A stretch of DNA of 49,761 nt. Source: a virus. The DNA lies in the IMG/VR virus record IMGVR_UViG_3300049046_000055, positions 1 through 49,761 of that record, one strand, 5' to 3'. The notes below the pieces were generated by a model. It searched no databases. It had not been told where the DNA came from and saw only the letters and a list, made by a program, of their open reading frames with translations. Below are positions 36,438 through 45,052 of this stretch, in pieces. A program made the translations under genes and the position numbers. Position 1 is the first letter of the stretch; each line of letters starts with the position of its first letter.

Positions 36438-36453
36438 CTATGACCCTCAGTTA

Positions 36454-38505
36454 TCAGAACCCAAACACAATCTTGAATGTTTCTGAGTTTTCGTTTGATC
36501 TTGTAATTTGCTCACCGTTCTCGATGTAGATAATATCACCAGAACCGAACACTAAATCTGGTAAGTATTTATCAGTAAGATCCGCAACCGCTCCGCTAGT
36601 TAAACCGTTAATTTTACTGGTGAGCGATATTTCGTCGGCAGAAGTGTTAAACAGTCCATATTGATTCGTAACGTAAAATCTCGTCTTACCCGTTAGTCCG
36701 TCTGGCTCCTGAGAGTTGAAGGTAGCTCTAGCTACAGCGTTGGCGACCTGGAACACCTGCTCGTCAGGATCGAACTGGCCAGAGACGACGTCACCTATGT
36801 AGGTGTGGCATCCGAGGAACGTGTTGTAGCTCTTGAGAGCACCAGTAATTCTTACGGTAGATACTTCCGCTCTAGTTCCAGTTGTAGAACCTATTACGAT
36901 ATCTCCAGTCTGAAACTCACCGGTTGACTTGGTTAGATCGACTAGACCCGTAGCGAATCCGTCAACTAGACCATACGCCTTAATAGTAGCCTTTGATATA
37001 GTAGCTGGTGTCGAAGCCGTGTTGAATATCGCGGCCTTATCCATTACAACCGAAGTGTTAGAAACACTCACTACGTTAGCGATCTGGTATGACGTACCAG
37101 AGTTAAGAACTATAGTGTCGCCGGAGCTGAGAATGTTGTGCCCAACAACATTGTTCAGTGTAATTGTAGTGGTTAGTTCAGTGTTAGCATTTACAACCGT
37201 GTTCGCAGTACCATCTAGTAGAACAGTGTCGATGCTGAACACGTCTTCGTTAGTGTCGAAGTCTCTATTCTGACCCGTTATGTTCAGAGTTATCTTTCTG
37301 AACTCTGGATTCCTAATGATGCCTATCTGCGAGTAGTCGTTTTCGGTTATGACTGTGTTTGCTTCGCTACCATTTAGAGTTACAGATGTCACCACAAATC
37401 TAGCGCCTAGTTCTGTCGCAACGTCGAATCCATGCCCACCTTTCGGTGAGTAGATTGGAACGACTCCAGAGTTTGCAGTAACACCAACTGAACTAGCAGC
37501 CATTACCTTGCCGGTCGCGCTGTTGTATCCCTTACCCTTGTTTAGCATCTCGACTCTAGAGACGGTATTTCCAACAGGGTCGATGATAGCTCTAGCCTTT
37601 GCAGCAATCGTTTCGTAACCGTCGCCGACGATATCAACAGAAGGATATATCTCGAAGACAGAACCGTTCTCTGGGTCGTCTGCAGGATCGAATGCTTCTA
37701 CTAGCTCTACGAAGTTGTAGGTGCTGTTTGAGCTGTAGCTCTCAATCTGTCTGTACTGACCAGCGCCAGCACCTGACGCAATGTAGAGCCAGCAACTGTC
37801 GTAGAACCCGTTGGAAGTCTTTACACCTTCTGTCGAGATACCGTAGATCTTAGGATCACCATTGAGTCGAATGTCTCCGACTCCAAACGTTCCTGTAAAG
37901 TAGTTAGCGTAGCCAGAACCTGGAGTTACTACATTGATGACGTCTATCGCTCCGTCTATAGCTTTTAGCTTAACGGCCTGATCTTGTATGAGTGGAAAGT
38001 ACTGTGGAGTAGCAAACTTTTCGGCCTGAGCGTCAGAAATAGAGTACATGTACTTCCATCTGTATCCATCGTTAGGATAGTAGAAGTCGTCATTGTCTAC
38101 ACTTACTTCTGATCTAGAAGGTGCGACTATAGAAGGGTTGCCACCACCATTTTCTAAGCACTTGAATACGTCGTACTGCGTTCCTTCTCTTACTATAACG
38201 TAAAAGTCACTTTCATACAAGCTCGGGTCGGTATGATCGTAAATATCGTAGACTATACCAGACTGCCAGTCGATTCTTCTTATCATAGCGCACACGTCGT
38301 TTTCGGTGATCTTCTTACCGAAGATCATTCCATAGTGCGCTTTAAGCAGAGTATCTTGAGGGTTGTCATATGGCTCAGAAACAGTGTTCGTGCTTACATG
38401 GTTGCCCACAAAAAGATAGTGATTGTTGTCTTTAACAGAGTCAATGAACAGTTCAGTTGAGTTGACTCTGTAACTCATAGTAAGTAGTGGTTTTGACTGT
38501 AGCAT
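36454..38505 (-). CDS. gp8: Baseplate wedge protein gp8, enlarged (683 aa)
   Basis: Recognition rests on 'NNHYLFVGNHVS', 'VCAMIRRIDWQSGIVYDIYDH', 'YVIVREGTQYDVFKCLENGGG', 'DGYRWKYMYSISDAQAEKF' and the extreme C terminus 'NSETFKIVFGF', which parallels T4 gp8 (ending EEINILFTF). T4 gp8 has only 334 residues; the extra length (about residues 190-640) includes GxGY-type beta units ('VTPGSGYANYFTGTFGVGD', 'NKGKGYNSATG'). The ATG at 38505 has an AAGG ribosome site; an inner ATG at 38478 is also possible. It connects gp6, gp7 and gp10 in T4 wedges. Confidence 0.85.
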   Translation of the reverse strand: MLQSKPLLTMSYRVNSTELFIDSVKDNNHYLFVGNHVSTNTVSEPYDNPQDTLLKAHYGMIFGKKITENDVCAMIRRIDWQSGIVYDIYDHTDPSLYESDFYVIVREGTQYDVFKCLENGGGNPSIVAPSRSEVSVDNDDFYYPNDGYRWKYMYSISDAQAEKFATPQYFPLIQDQAVKLKAIDGAIDVINVVTPGSGYANYFTGTFGVGDIRLNGDPKIYGISTEGVKTSNGFYDSCWLYIASGAGAGQYRQIESYSSNSTYNFVELVEAFDPADDPENGSVFEIYPSVDIVGDGYETIAAKARAIIDPVGNTVSRVEMLNKGKGYNSATGKVMAASSVGVTANSGVVPIYSPKGGHGFDVATELGARFVVTSVTLNGSEANTVITENDYSQIGIIRNPEFRKITLNITGQNRDFDTNEDVFSIDTVLLDGTANTVVNANTELTTTITLNNVVGHNILSSGDTIVLNSGTSYQIANVVSVSNTSVVMDKAAIFNTASTPATISKATIKAYGLVDGFATGLVDLTKSTGEFQTGDIVIGSTTGTRAEVSTVRITGALKSYNTFLGCHTYIGDVVSGQFDPDEQVFQVANAVARATFNSQEPDGLTGKTRFYVTNQYGLFNTSADEISLTSKINGLTSGAVADLTDKYLPDLVFGSGDIIYIENGEQITRSNENSETFKIVFGF

Positions 38506-38539
38506 CTTTGACCTTAGGTTCTAACTTGTTCTAGACTAA

Positions 38540-41062
38540 TTATGGGTTGCTGGTTATGGACACTGTACTAGAAACACAGTCAGTAGTTGAGTCGACGTGT
38601 CTCACACTCAGAATAGAAGAGAAGTATCTAGTACCAGAAACGTGAAGAACGTTCTTAAGCATGTCGACATATCTGTCGGCTGTAATTGGAGATCTTATCT
38701 CGTAAGAGAAGTCCTGATAGTACTCGCCATCGTGTAGGTACTTACCGTCACTTAGGAAACCAGACGTACTTATATAGAAGCCACTGCCTCGCCCAAGAGT
38801 TTTGACTCGACTAGTTGCCGTACCTGCTCTAAGATTATCGAGAGAAGAGAACGTTAGTCTAGAATTATCTAGGAAGCCAAAACCCGAGTCAGTTATCTTA
38901 AGAGACTTTACAGCAGAGTTTGAAGATATAACGTCAGTGTCGATTACAGCATTAAGACCTGCCACGCCATCGATATCGTAAGTTACTTCGGTTGGATAGG
39001 CACTGAAACCAGAAGACTCACCTATTATGGCGAACGAGACGTTAGCGTTACCAACTTGCCACTTGTCCTCGTAGTTCAGTCTTCTTACGTGAACTTCAGA
39101 AGTGTTAGCAAACTTTACTAGACCTCTAGCACCCTCTTGAGCCTGAACGACTCTCTCACCCAGTCTAAAGATACCAGTCGCGCTCTCGATTCTTATCACG
39201 AAGTCCTGCTTGTATAGCGGAGCGACGAGAGGTTCTATCGCCTGAACGATAGGAGGATAAGAGTAACCAGAACCAGGGTTCGCTAGCTGAAGTCTAGCGA
39301 TGGTGCCTAGAGTATAAGCGTCGAAGCGAAGTGCTTCGCCTAACACTGGAGAGTTTAGGTTAGCGTTGTTTAGAGAAGCACCGTATGAAGCAGAATTGAC
39401 CCAGTTTGCTGAGTTTAGCTCGTCAATGTGATCTCTAACGTAGTTAGGATTCAGCATTACGTTTTCGGTGTTGACTAGATCGTCGTCGAAGCTAACGTTA
39501 GCTCCGCTACCAAAAGGAATGTTGGTTATTGTTGCCGTACTAGTAGAAACGTTAGCGACGAACTTAATAATGTTTCCAGTAAGAACCTTGAACGAATTGT
39601 TAGTGTTAATCACACCAGCGTCTAACTTCAGAGAAGAGATATTTGCTGTAGTGTTAGAACCAGTCTTTAGCAGTGGAAAGTTTGTTAGGAACATTCCATT
39701 GAGGTTGTCAACCTTAAGTTCGAAGTTCTGCGAGCTAACTGGTGTAACTTCTATTACTGAGGCTCTCGAGAATATTACGTTGTTAGAAGACACCTGATAC
39801 ACGACGTCGTCTGCAGAAAATGTAGCAGAGTTGCCGACGCAATTGATAGTAACGTTGCTAGAAAGACCCGTGACGTTAGCTGTTGCAGTAACATTGACGT
39901 GTCCTGCAGGCTGAACTGTAAACGACTGAGTGTTTGCCTGATTGAAGTACTGAGAGTTGGTGTAGTCAATCGCAGTGTTGCCGCTTATCGTATTGAGCAA
40001 GAAGTAGTTAGTAGTGTTAGAAGTGCCGTACTCAGCAGAGATAATAACGCTCGATCCAATCAGCGACCCGTTAGCGTAGTAGTTATACACGACGTCACCC
40101 ACTCCGAAGTCGGCAGTGTTGGCATACCACTGAACGTTTGCCATTGGCTGTGAGATGACAGTCATCTTGTCAGCCATAGTGGCGTTAGTGGTCGTAGTTA
40201 GCTGTACGTTTGCTAGCTGTAGAACGTTTTCAGAAACGTTAATGATCGTGTTAGAAGTGTAGCCCCATCCACCATCTAGTAGATCAAACTCGACGATTCC
40301 GCCGATTGAGTTGAGCTCGCTAACGATGGCTCTACCTTGAATACCAGTACGTGATGAAATGTTTACGACTTCACCTAGCTCGAACCCGTCACTACCGTTA
40401 GAAACTGCAGCTTCATTCAGAGAACCTATCATCGTAGGAAACTCTGATATTGGAACAGTGCTGTTGTCTAGTTTTATGATCTCACCCGTCTCAAACTCAC
40501 CCGTTATAGCAGAGACGTACAGTACTTCAATGTAAGTGTTCTTGACTCTTCTTCGAACTAGCTTCTCCACGAATGCTGTCGCACCAGAGTTCGTACCTAC
40601 GACAGAACGACCGACTAGCAGTCTGTTAACTGGCTTAGAGGTAACTTCAATGTAGCTAGGAATAACCCACTGCGCGTCAGACAGTCTGAAGACGTCTAGA
40701 CCTGGATAGTACACCTCGGCAGGTGAAGAGAATATCAGGTCGAAGAAGAGTCTTATTGCGTTTTCAGTTCCCTTAGATCTGTAGAGATCGATAGAGTTCT
40801 TTACTAGCTGCTTAGTGTTTGTAGCAGTGTTTAGCTGAATTCCCTTTAGATACTTCTCTTTAAAGTAGACTACAAACTCGTCTACTGTGGTATCGATGTC
40901 GTGAATGCTGCTGTGAATTCTAGAGTTGTAGACCGGCGAAGAAGGATCTGTCTCAAGCCACACGTAATACTGCTTCATGAACTCGACAAAGAACGGTCCC
41001 TCCTGTCTATAGATAGAAGGAAACTGCTTCTCGATGAAGGTTGATATTACTGTGTCTAGCAT
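38540..41062 (-). CDS. gp7: Baseplate wedge protein, gp7-like (840 aa)
   Basis: The 840-residue protein lies between gp6 and gp8, the position of T4 gp7 (1032 aa). It begins 'MLDTVISTFIEKQFPSIYRQEGPFFVEFMKQYYVWLE', with 'KEKYLKGIQLNTATNTKQLVKNSIDLYRSKGTENAIRLFFDLIF', a pattern shared with baseplate wedge proteins of exo-T4 phages. The rest is beta-rich with three GxGY-type units ('LDGGWGYTSNTIINV', 'ANPGSGYSYPPIVQ', 'TDSGFGFLDNSRLTF'). The 'YRSKGTENAIRLFF' segment is also seen in tail protein I-like wedge connectors. The exact T4 equivalence is by synteny. Confidence 0.78.
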   Translation of the reverse strand: MLDTVISTFIEKQFPSIYRQEGPFFVEFMKQYYVWLETDPSSPVYNSRIHSSIHDIDTTVDEFVVYFKEKYLKGIQLNTATNTKQLVKNSIDLYRSKGTENAIRLFFDLIFSSPAEVYYPGLDVFRLSDAQWVIPSYIEVTSKPVNRLLVGRSVVGTNSGATAFVEKLVRRRVKNTYIEVLYVSAITGEFETGEIIKLDNSTVPISEFPTMIGSLNEAAVSNGSDGFELGEVVNISSRTGIQGRAIVSELNSIGGIVEFDLLDGGWGYTSNTIINVSENVLQLANVQLTTTTNATMADKMTVISQPMANVQWYANTADFGVGDVVYNYYANGSLIGSSVIISAEYGTSNTTNYFLLNTISGNTAIDYTNSQYFNQANTQSFTVQPAGHVNVTATANVTGLSSNVTINCVGNSATFSADDVVYQVSSNNVIFSRASVIEVTPVSSQNFELKVDNLNGMFLTNFPLLKTGSNTTANISSLKLDAGVINTNNSFKVLTGNIIKFVANVSTSTATITNIPFGSGANVSFDDDLVNTENVMLNPNYVRDHIDELNSANWVNSASYGASLNNANLNSPVLGEALRFDAYTLGTIARLQLANPGSGYSYPPIVQAIEPLVAPLYKQDFVIRIESATGIFRLGERVVQAQEGARGLVKFANTSEVHVRRLNYEDKWQVGNANVSFAIIGESSGFSAYPTEVTYDIDGVAGLNAVIDTDVISSNSAVKSLKITDSGFGFLDNSRLTFSSLDNLRAGTATSRVKTLGRGSGFYISTSGFLSDGKYLHDGEYYQDFSYEIRSPITADRYVDMLKNVLHVSGTRYFSSILSVRHVDSTTDCVSSTVSITSNP

Positions 41063-42870
41063 TATTTTCTAACTGCTTCTACCAATATAACTGTCTCGGA
41101 CGGCTCGATCCTGAATACGTCGTTAAATGCTGACGTGATGTCTTTTGCCTTTGGTTGAGCGTATACTCTGATGCTCTGTCCCTCGTAGTCTTCGACTGCA
41201 AAGTTACTGATCTGAAGAACGCCACTATTGTAGTCTACAGTTCCTATGTTCTTAACGAGGGTTAGAGCGTTACTTTCAGCTCTCATTAGTCTGAGAGTTC
41301 CCTCACCATCGTCCTCGATTATCATCGTATCTCCACTTACAGTAAATGGAGATGAGTAGATAGTTCTTAGTTCGGACACGGAGTGACTTGCAGCAATCGC
41401 TGGAATGTCGTCTCTTAGTGGTAGACCATACTGAATGTCGATGTTTTGAAACACTCCTCTTACAGGAACGATCTTCTTATAGACTAGAATCTCAGTTGAG
41501 TTAGACACCATCGATTCGTGTGCGTCGTCAATGTCCGCAATAAGATTAGAGCTGTATAGCGTAGAGTTGAAGTCTCTTAGGTTTTCGGTCTCGTACTCAG
41601 TGATCTTATTGAGTACCAGAAGCTTAATCTCGTCTGGCTTTAAGTTCGTGATGTTGAGATTGTACTTGACTCTAGAAGAGATGCGCGCGTACAGGAAGTT
41701 AGGGTCTACGAACTCAGGCTGAATAGGATTAGGCATCTTCGGCTTAATGAAAGCTCTGTACTCGTTCTTCTTTGAGTTAGGAACACCCTCGACGCCATTT
41801 ATGCTTACAGAAATAAACACTTTACCGTACTGCGGAGGATTTACGTTCTCACCGCCATATACCGAGATAGCGTCGATCTCTGGAAATTGAGCTCTTAGGA
41901 TAGTCTCATAGTCGGAAGCCGTAATAGCTCTTTCTTGAGTCTGGAAGTGTCTTGGAGCGTTGAACTTGATAGAAGATATGCTCTCAGGAGCGTCTCCACC
42001 TGCAGCAGAAGCTATTGTGGTTACTACAACTCGACCAGAACTATCTGAAGTAAGATCAGCGTCAGGCGCGAACTTCTTAGCACCATTTGCGTCGCTACCC
42101 TTTGAGACTCTGTACTGAACAGATATAGTAGCACCATCGACAGGACGTCTTCCAATAATATCGTCGCCGAAGATTATCTCGTACTTACCCTGCTCTACAG
42201 ACTGAACGAAGTACTTTCTAGACTGGTTCGTAAGACCTAGAAGAGAAGAACCTTCGGTGTAGTTTACGATGTTAGATCCACCGTCCTCGATAGAGTTGAC
42301 GACCAGTGAGTTGGTGTCGATGTCGGCGTTAGACAGAATGAATCTCTGAGCCTCGTTGGCGTAGTTCATCACGAATGACTCAAAGATGTAGAATCCTTCG
42401 TAGATGTCAATGTCGTCGGTCTCGAAGATGTAGCTCTGAGTAGCCTCATTGAAGGGCGCGTAGTAGCTCTTGATCTCGTTGGTTGTAAACGTATAGGTCT
42501 GGAAGTTATACGTTGTAGTAAAGCTAGTTCCCTTAGGAATGATGAGAGTGTCGCTGTTGTTCTGCTCAACTCTCAGCCTGATCGTGGCTTTTGCCGATCT
42601 AGCAGAACGAGGGCGATAGTTTAGCTCCTTCGCGTGAGATACCACCGAAGATCTAAGCTGAGCAGAGTCAAGAAAAGACTCGCCAGCGAGCTGGTTCATG
42701 TAGAACGCCTGAAGAGACGTGTTGTACGCAAGAATATCTAACAGCACAGACATGTTAGAGCCATCAAAGTCGTAGTCTTTGAAGATGTCTTGATTACGAA
42801 GGTGACTCTTTAGGTTGGCTTTTATAGTTTCGAAGTCTAGCGTAGCTAGGTTTATAGAGGTGTTAGCCAT
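41062..42870 (-). CDS. gp6: Baseplate wedge protein gp6
   Basis: The 602-residue protein (T4 660 aa) begins 'MANTSINLATLDFETIKANLKSHLRNQDIFKDYDFDGSNMSVLLDILAYNTSLQAFYMNQLAGESFLDSAQLRSSVVSHAKELNYRP', typical of gp6/J-like baseplate wedge proteins. Further family features are 'TLIIPKGTSFTT', 'VNFTEG...KYEIIFGDDIIGR' and 'ARISSRVKYNLNITN'. gp6 dimers form the inner ring of the baseplate. It is the first gene of the leftward virion block. A late-type octamer is upstream. Confidence 0.94.
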   Translation of the reverse strand: MANTSINLATLDFETIKANLKSHLRNQDIFKDYDFDGSNMSVLLDILAYNTSLQAFYMNQLAGESFLDSAQLRSSVVSHAKELNYRPRSARSAKATIRLRVEQNNSDTLIIPKGTSFTTTYNFQTYTFTTNEIKSYYAPFNEATQSYIFETDDIDIYEGFYIFESFVMNYANEAQRFILSNADIDTNSLVVNSIEDGGSNIVNYTEGSSLLGLTNQSRKYFVQSVEQGKYEIIFGDDIIGRRPVDGATISVQYRVSKGSDANGAKKFAPDADLTSDSSGRVVVTTIASAAGGDAPESISSIKFNAPRHFQTQERAITASDYETILRAQFPEIDAISVYGGENVNPPQYGKVFISVSINGVEGVPNSKKNEYRAFIKPKMPNPIQPEFVDPNFLYARISSRVKYNLNITNLKPDEIKLLVLNKITEYETENLRDFNSTLYSSNLIADIDDAHESMVSNSTEILVYKKIVPVRGVFQNIDIQYGLPLRDDIPAIAASHSVSELRTIYSSPFTVSGDTMIIEDDGEGTLRLMRAESNALTLVKNIGTVDYNSGVLQISNFAVEDYEGQSIRVYAQPKAKDITSAFNDVFRIEPSETVILVEAVRK

Positions 42871-42898
42871 TTGGTCCCAGTTCCGTTAAAATCTTGTC

Positions 42899-42906
42899 TA
42901 TTTATC
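42899..42906 (-). promoter_or_regulatory. Late-promoter-like octamer before gp6
   Basis: The minus strand reads GATAAATA about 29 bases before the gp6 ATG, one base off the T4 late consensus. It lies back-to-back with the rightward promoter at 42917. Confidence 0.5.
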
Positions 42907-42916
42907 CATTTTTGTG

Positions 42917-42945
42917 TTGACAATTTTCTGGCACTGGATTATAAG
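42917..42945 (+). promoter_or_regulatory. Sigma70-type promoter for the rightward block
   Basis: TTGACA at 42917-42922 and TATAAG at 42940-42945 with a 17-base spacer. The spacer begins with ATTTTCTGGCACT, close to the spacer of the promoter at 43388. A GCACT/AGTGC inverted repeat straddles the -10. Confidence 0.75.
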
Positions 42946-42969
42946 TGCTATGGCATTAAAGAGGTGTCT

Positions 42970-43368
42970 ATGCTCGTCTATAGAATCGAAGATCAGTTCG
43001 GCAGAGGGCCATACACTGGGACTAACAGAGTAGGTAGTGTTGCCGCTAGAATAAGCAATAACGAGCTTGAATTCCACACAGTAAAGTGGAGTCAGTATCA
43101 TCCTCCGCCGAGTTCCGATCCTCTCATGCGAGAATGGTACCATAATACGTGTCTATCAAGATACTTATTTGGCTTCGAGAGCATAAGATCTTTGATTCGA
43201 TGGTTTCCCAAGAAGCGCTGGAACCATTTTGCTACACACGAGAGAGAGTGGGGTGTCTATACCTATGAAGTTGATGATGAGAGCGTAGTTAGGGGCACTT
43301 GTCAGGTAGCTTTTATCTACGATGACTCGAGAAGGCTGGAAAAGATCATAGACCTGGGTCGATATTAG
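42970..43368 (+). CDS. Hypothetical protein with FGRGPY motif (132 aa)
   Basis: The frame is open from 42871, but the promoter start is near 42952 and the ATG at 42970 follows GAGGTG, so the protein begins MLVYRIEDQFGRGPYTG. The 'YRIEDQFGRGPY' opening followed by a Trp/His/Tyr-rich body (WSQYHPPPSSDP, WFPKKRWNHFATHEREWGVYTYEV) is seen in small proteins of several phages, but no biochemical role is known to me. It ends with beta strands (CQVAFIYDD). First gene after the promoter, so likely early. Confidence 0.75.
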   Translation: MLVYRIEDQFGRGPYTGTNRVGSVAARISNNELEFHTVKWSQYHPPPSSDPLMREWYHNTCLSRYLFGFESIRSLIRWFPKKRWNHFATHEREWGVYTYEVDDESVVRGTCQVAFIYDDSRRLEKIIDLGRY

Positions 43369-43387
43369 GCCTTAGGCTATTTTTGTG

Positions 43388-43416
43388 TTGACATTTTTCC
43401 GGCATTATTATATAAT
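43388..43416 (+). promoter_or_regulatory. Perfect sigma70 promoter for the ACP-macro-NADAR operon
   Basis: TTGACA at 43388-43393 and TATAAT at 43411-43416, both full consensus, with a 17-base spacer. The predicted start, about 43422, lies 24 bases before the acyl carrier protein ATG. Confidence 0.88.
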
Positions 43417-43445
43417 GGCCATCTAGCACAATTTCAAGGGTTATT

Positions 43446-43694
43446 ATGTCTAGCTATAACGATGCTGAAGATGCCGTCATTCGGGCTCTCGAAAATATGG
43501 TCGCGCAAGGAACCGAACTGGACAGAAACGCTCTTCTGTACGACCTTGGCCTAGACTCTCTCGACGTGATCGAGATGATCATGGACATCGAGGACGATCT
43601 CGGCATCTACATCAAGGACGAAGATGCCTGCAAGTGCGAGACGGTCGGCCAGCTGATCGACTTCATCCACAGAATTATCGAGACGCAAAAGTGA
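43446..43694 (+). CDS. Acyl carrier protein
   Basis: This 82-residue protein matches the ACP family in length and helices. The phosphopantetheine attachment site is Ser38 in 'YDLGLDSLDVIEMIMDIEDDLGIYI'; the following acidic helix II is typical. ACPs carry acyl groups on a 4'-phosphopantetheine arm added by host holo-ACP synthase. It has the spacing and strong promoter of an early gene, and its stop overlaps the GTG start of the macro-domain gene. Its phage role is unknown: it could alter host fatty acid or lipid A synthesis or serve as a partner for an acyl-transfer step. Confidence 0.92.
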   Translation: MSSYNDAEDAVIRALENMVAQGTELDRNALLYDLGLDSLDVIEMIMDIEDDLGIYIKDEDACKCETVGQLIDFIHRIIETQK

Positions 43695-44161
43695 AGATAA
43701 CCTACGTCAACGGAGACCTACTCGCTTCGTCAGAGCGAGTCATCGCTCACGGGTGCAATGCCAAGGGAGTAATGCGATCGGGTATCGCGAAAGCTATTCG
43801 AGAACAGTACTCTCAGGCCTACAACGACTACTACTCGACCTACGTCAAGCAGAGAGGACTCATTCTTGGTCAGGTTATCGTGACCGAGCTGCCTGAGAGA
43901 ACGATCCTCAACATCATAACTCAGGAAGACTACGGCTACTATAAGAACGTTCAGTACGTTTCTTATGGTGCCATCAAGGATGGTATCCTGAACATCAACC
44001 AGCTGGGCTACGATAGAGTAGCGTTTCCTTTGATTGGAGCAGGTCTTGCGAACGGAAATTGGAAAGATATCGCGGCTATCATCGAGGAGAACTCGAACTT
44101 TAGCCCGATCGTATATTACCTTAATGAGTCAGAGGACATCGTGCGTGACGCCCAAGCCTAA
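43691..44161 (+). CDS. Macro-domain ADP-ribose-binding protein
   Basis: The start is GTG 43691, overlapping the ACP stop (GTGA), giving 156 residues that begin MKITYVNGDLLASSERVIAHGCNAKGVMRSGIAKAI. This is the first ADP-ribose-binding loop of macro domains (GD, H-G-x-N, G-x-M-x-x-G-I-A). The second loop is 'FPLIGAGLANGNWKDI' near residues 112-127. Such small macro proteins bind or hydrolyse ADP-ribose derivatives (Poa1p/TARG1-like). Placed beside a NADAR protein, it suggests removal of ADP-ribose marks or signals made by host NAD-dependent defences. The long upstream open frame is read-through of the ACP gene. Confidence 0.9.
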   Translation: MKITYVNGDLLASSERVIAHGCNAKGVMRSGIAKAIREQYSQAYNDYYSTYVKQRGLILGQVIVTELPERTILNIITQEDYGYYKNVQYVSYGAIKDGILNINQLGYDRVAFPLIGAGLANGNWKDIAAIIEENSNFSPIVYYLNESEDIVRDAQA

Positions 44162-44417
44162 GAACGATCTTATCAAGCTATTTGGCGTCGAAGGCATCGT
44201 AACTCCTCGCAGCCCGGCTTTCGACACCAAAGAAGAGCTAGGCCAGAAGACTCCTTCCGTTCTTGTTCAAGAAGTCAAGGTTCTGATGGACGAGATCACC
44301 GCAATGGTTGGTGCCGGTGACATCGACGGCATCATCAAGAGGCTCGAGGCAACCAGCATGCGAGTCGAATTGATGTCAGAGATCGCTCACATCCTCAAGA
44401 AGAAGTTCGATGAGTAA
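44145..44417 (+). CDS. Small unknown protein between macro and NADAR genes (90 aa)
   Basis: A GTG at 44145, eight bases after AGAGGA, gives a protein beginning MTPKPKNDLIKLFGVEGIVTP; an ATG at 44124 is an alternative. It overlaps the macro gene end by 17 bases and the NADAR start by eight. The C-terminal half is helical (VLVQEVKVLMDEITAMVGAGDIDGIIKRLEATSMRVELMSEIAHILKKKFDE), probably oligomeric. No family is recognised; tight coupling to the two ADP-ribose genes suggests a related function. Confidence 0.7.
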   Translation: MTPKPKNDLIKLFGVEGIVTPRSPAFDTKEELGQKTPSVLVQEVKVLMDEITAMVGAGDIDGIIKRLEATSMRVELMSEIAHILKKKFDE

Positions 44418-44862
44418 CAGACCAGGCATCTACGGCTTTTTTGGTGAATACAGGTGGCTTTCAAACTTCTGGATGGCCGACATCAACTTTGCCGATAGGA
44501 TCTATCCATCAAACGAGCACTTCTACCAGGCTTGGAAGGCCAAGAACTGGGAAGACCACCTCACGATCCTTGCGGCAGATGGTCCGAAGATGGCTAAGGA
44601 CCTCGGTCGCAATGTCGAGATCGTCTCGAACTGGGAAAAGATCAAGCTGAACGTCATGAAGTCCGGCTGCGAGATGAAGTTCGAGCAAAATCCAGACCTG
44701 AAGGCGAAGCTGTTGGCGACTGGCGACCTCTACCTCGAGGAGACTAACCACTGGGGTGACACCTACTGGGGAGTCTGTAATGGTGTAGGACAGAACAAGC
44801 TCGGAATCATCCTCATGTCCATTCGCGACGCAATGAAGTACGAGAAGCTGATCTATGGTTAA
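44410..44862 (+). CDS. NADAR family protein (YbiA-like)
   Basis: The 150-residue protein matches the NADAR/YbiA (COG3236) family: 'YGFFGEYRWLSNFWMADINFADRIYPSNEHFYQAWKAKNW' at the start and 'LEETNHWGDTYWGVCNGVGQNKLGIILMSIRDAM' at the end. NADAR domains act on ADP-ribosylated compounds; members of this family can remove ADP-ribose from guanine in DNA, and YbiA acts on riboflavin intermediates. With the macro-domain protein 250 bases upstream it forms an ADP-ribose-handling pair. It overlaps both neighbours. Confidence 0.92.
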   Translation: MSNRPGIYGFFGEYRWLSNFWMADINFADRIYPSNEHFYQAWKAKNWEDHLTILAADGPKMAKDLGRNVEIVSNWEKIKLNVMKSGCEMKFEQNPDLKAKLLATGDLYLEETNHWGDTYWGVCNGVGQNKLGIILMSIRDAMKYEKLIYG

Positions 44863-45052
44863 GGTTCTAATTCTTACTCTTGCCGTTATTATCGGCATCG
44901 CTTTTCTGATCAAGTTCTCTTACGTGATGTATCGTAGAGTCTTGAGAGAAAATATGGATGACGTGAAGTACATCCAGGAAGAGACTGAAGTCTACCGTGA
45001 AGCTAAGCGAATGTATGAAGATGCAGTCGCTGAAGAAAGAAGGAAGAAGTGA
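44855..45052 (+). CDS. Small single-span membrane protein with helical tail (65 aa)
   Basis: Residues 3-22 (KVLILTLAVIIGIAFLIKFS) form one membrane helix, followed by a basic then charged helix 'YIQEETEVYREAKRMYEDAVAEERRKK'. The start overlaps the NADAR stop by eight bases, and the TGA overlaps the GTG of the next gene. No family is recognised. It may anchor or assist the prohibitin-like lipoprotein that follows. Confidence 0.7.
   Translation: MVKVLILTLAVIIGIAFLIKFSYVMYRRVLRENMDDVKYIQEETEVYREAKRMYEDAVAEERRKK

Noticed and set aside
42871-42969. Upstream extension of the 132-residue gene to 42871
   Set aside because: The sigma70 promoter at 42917-42945 lies inside it, so the transcript starts later; ATG 42970 has a ribosome site.
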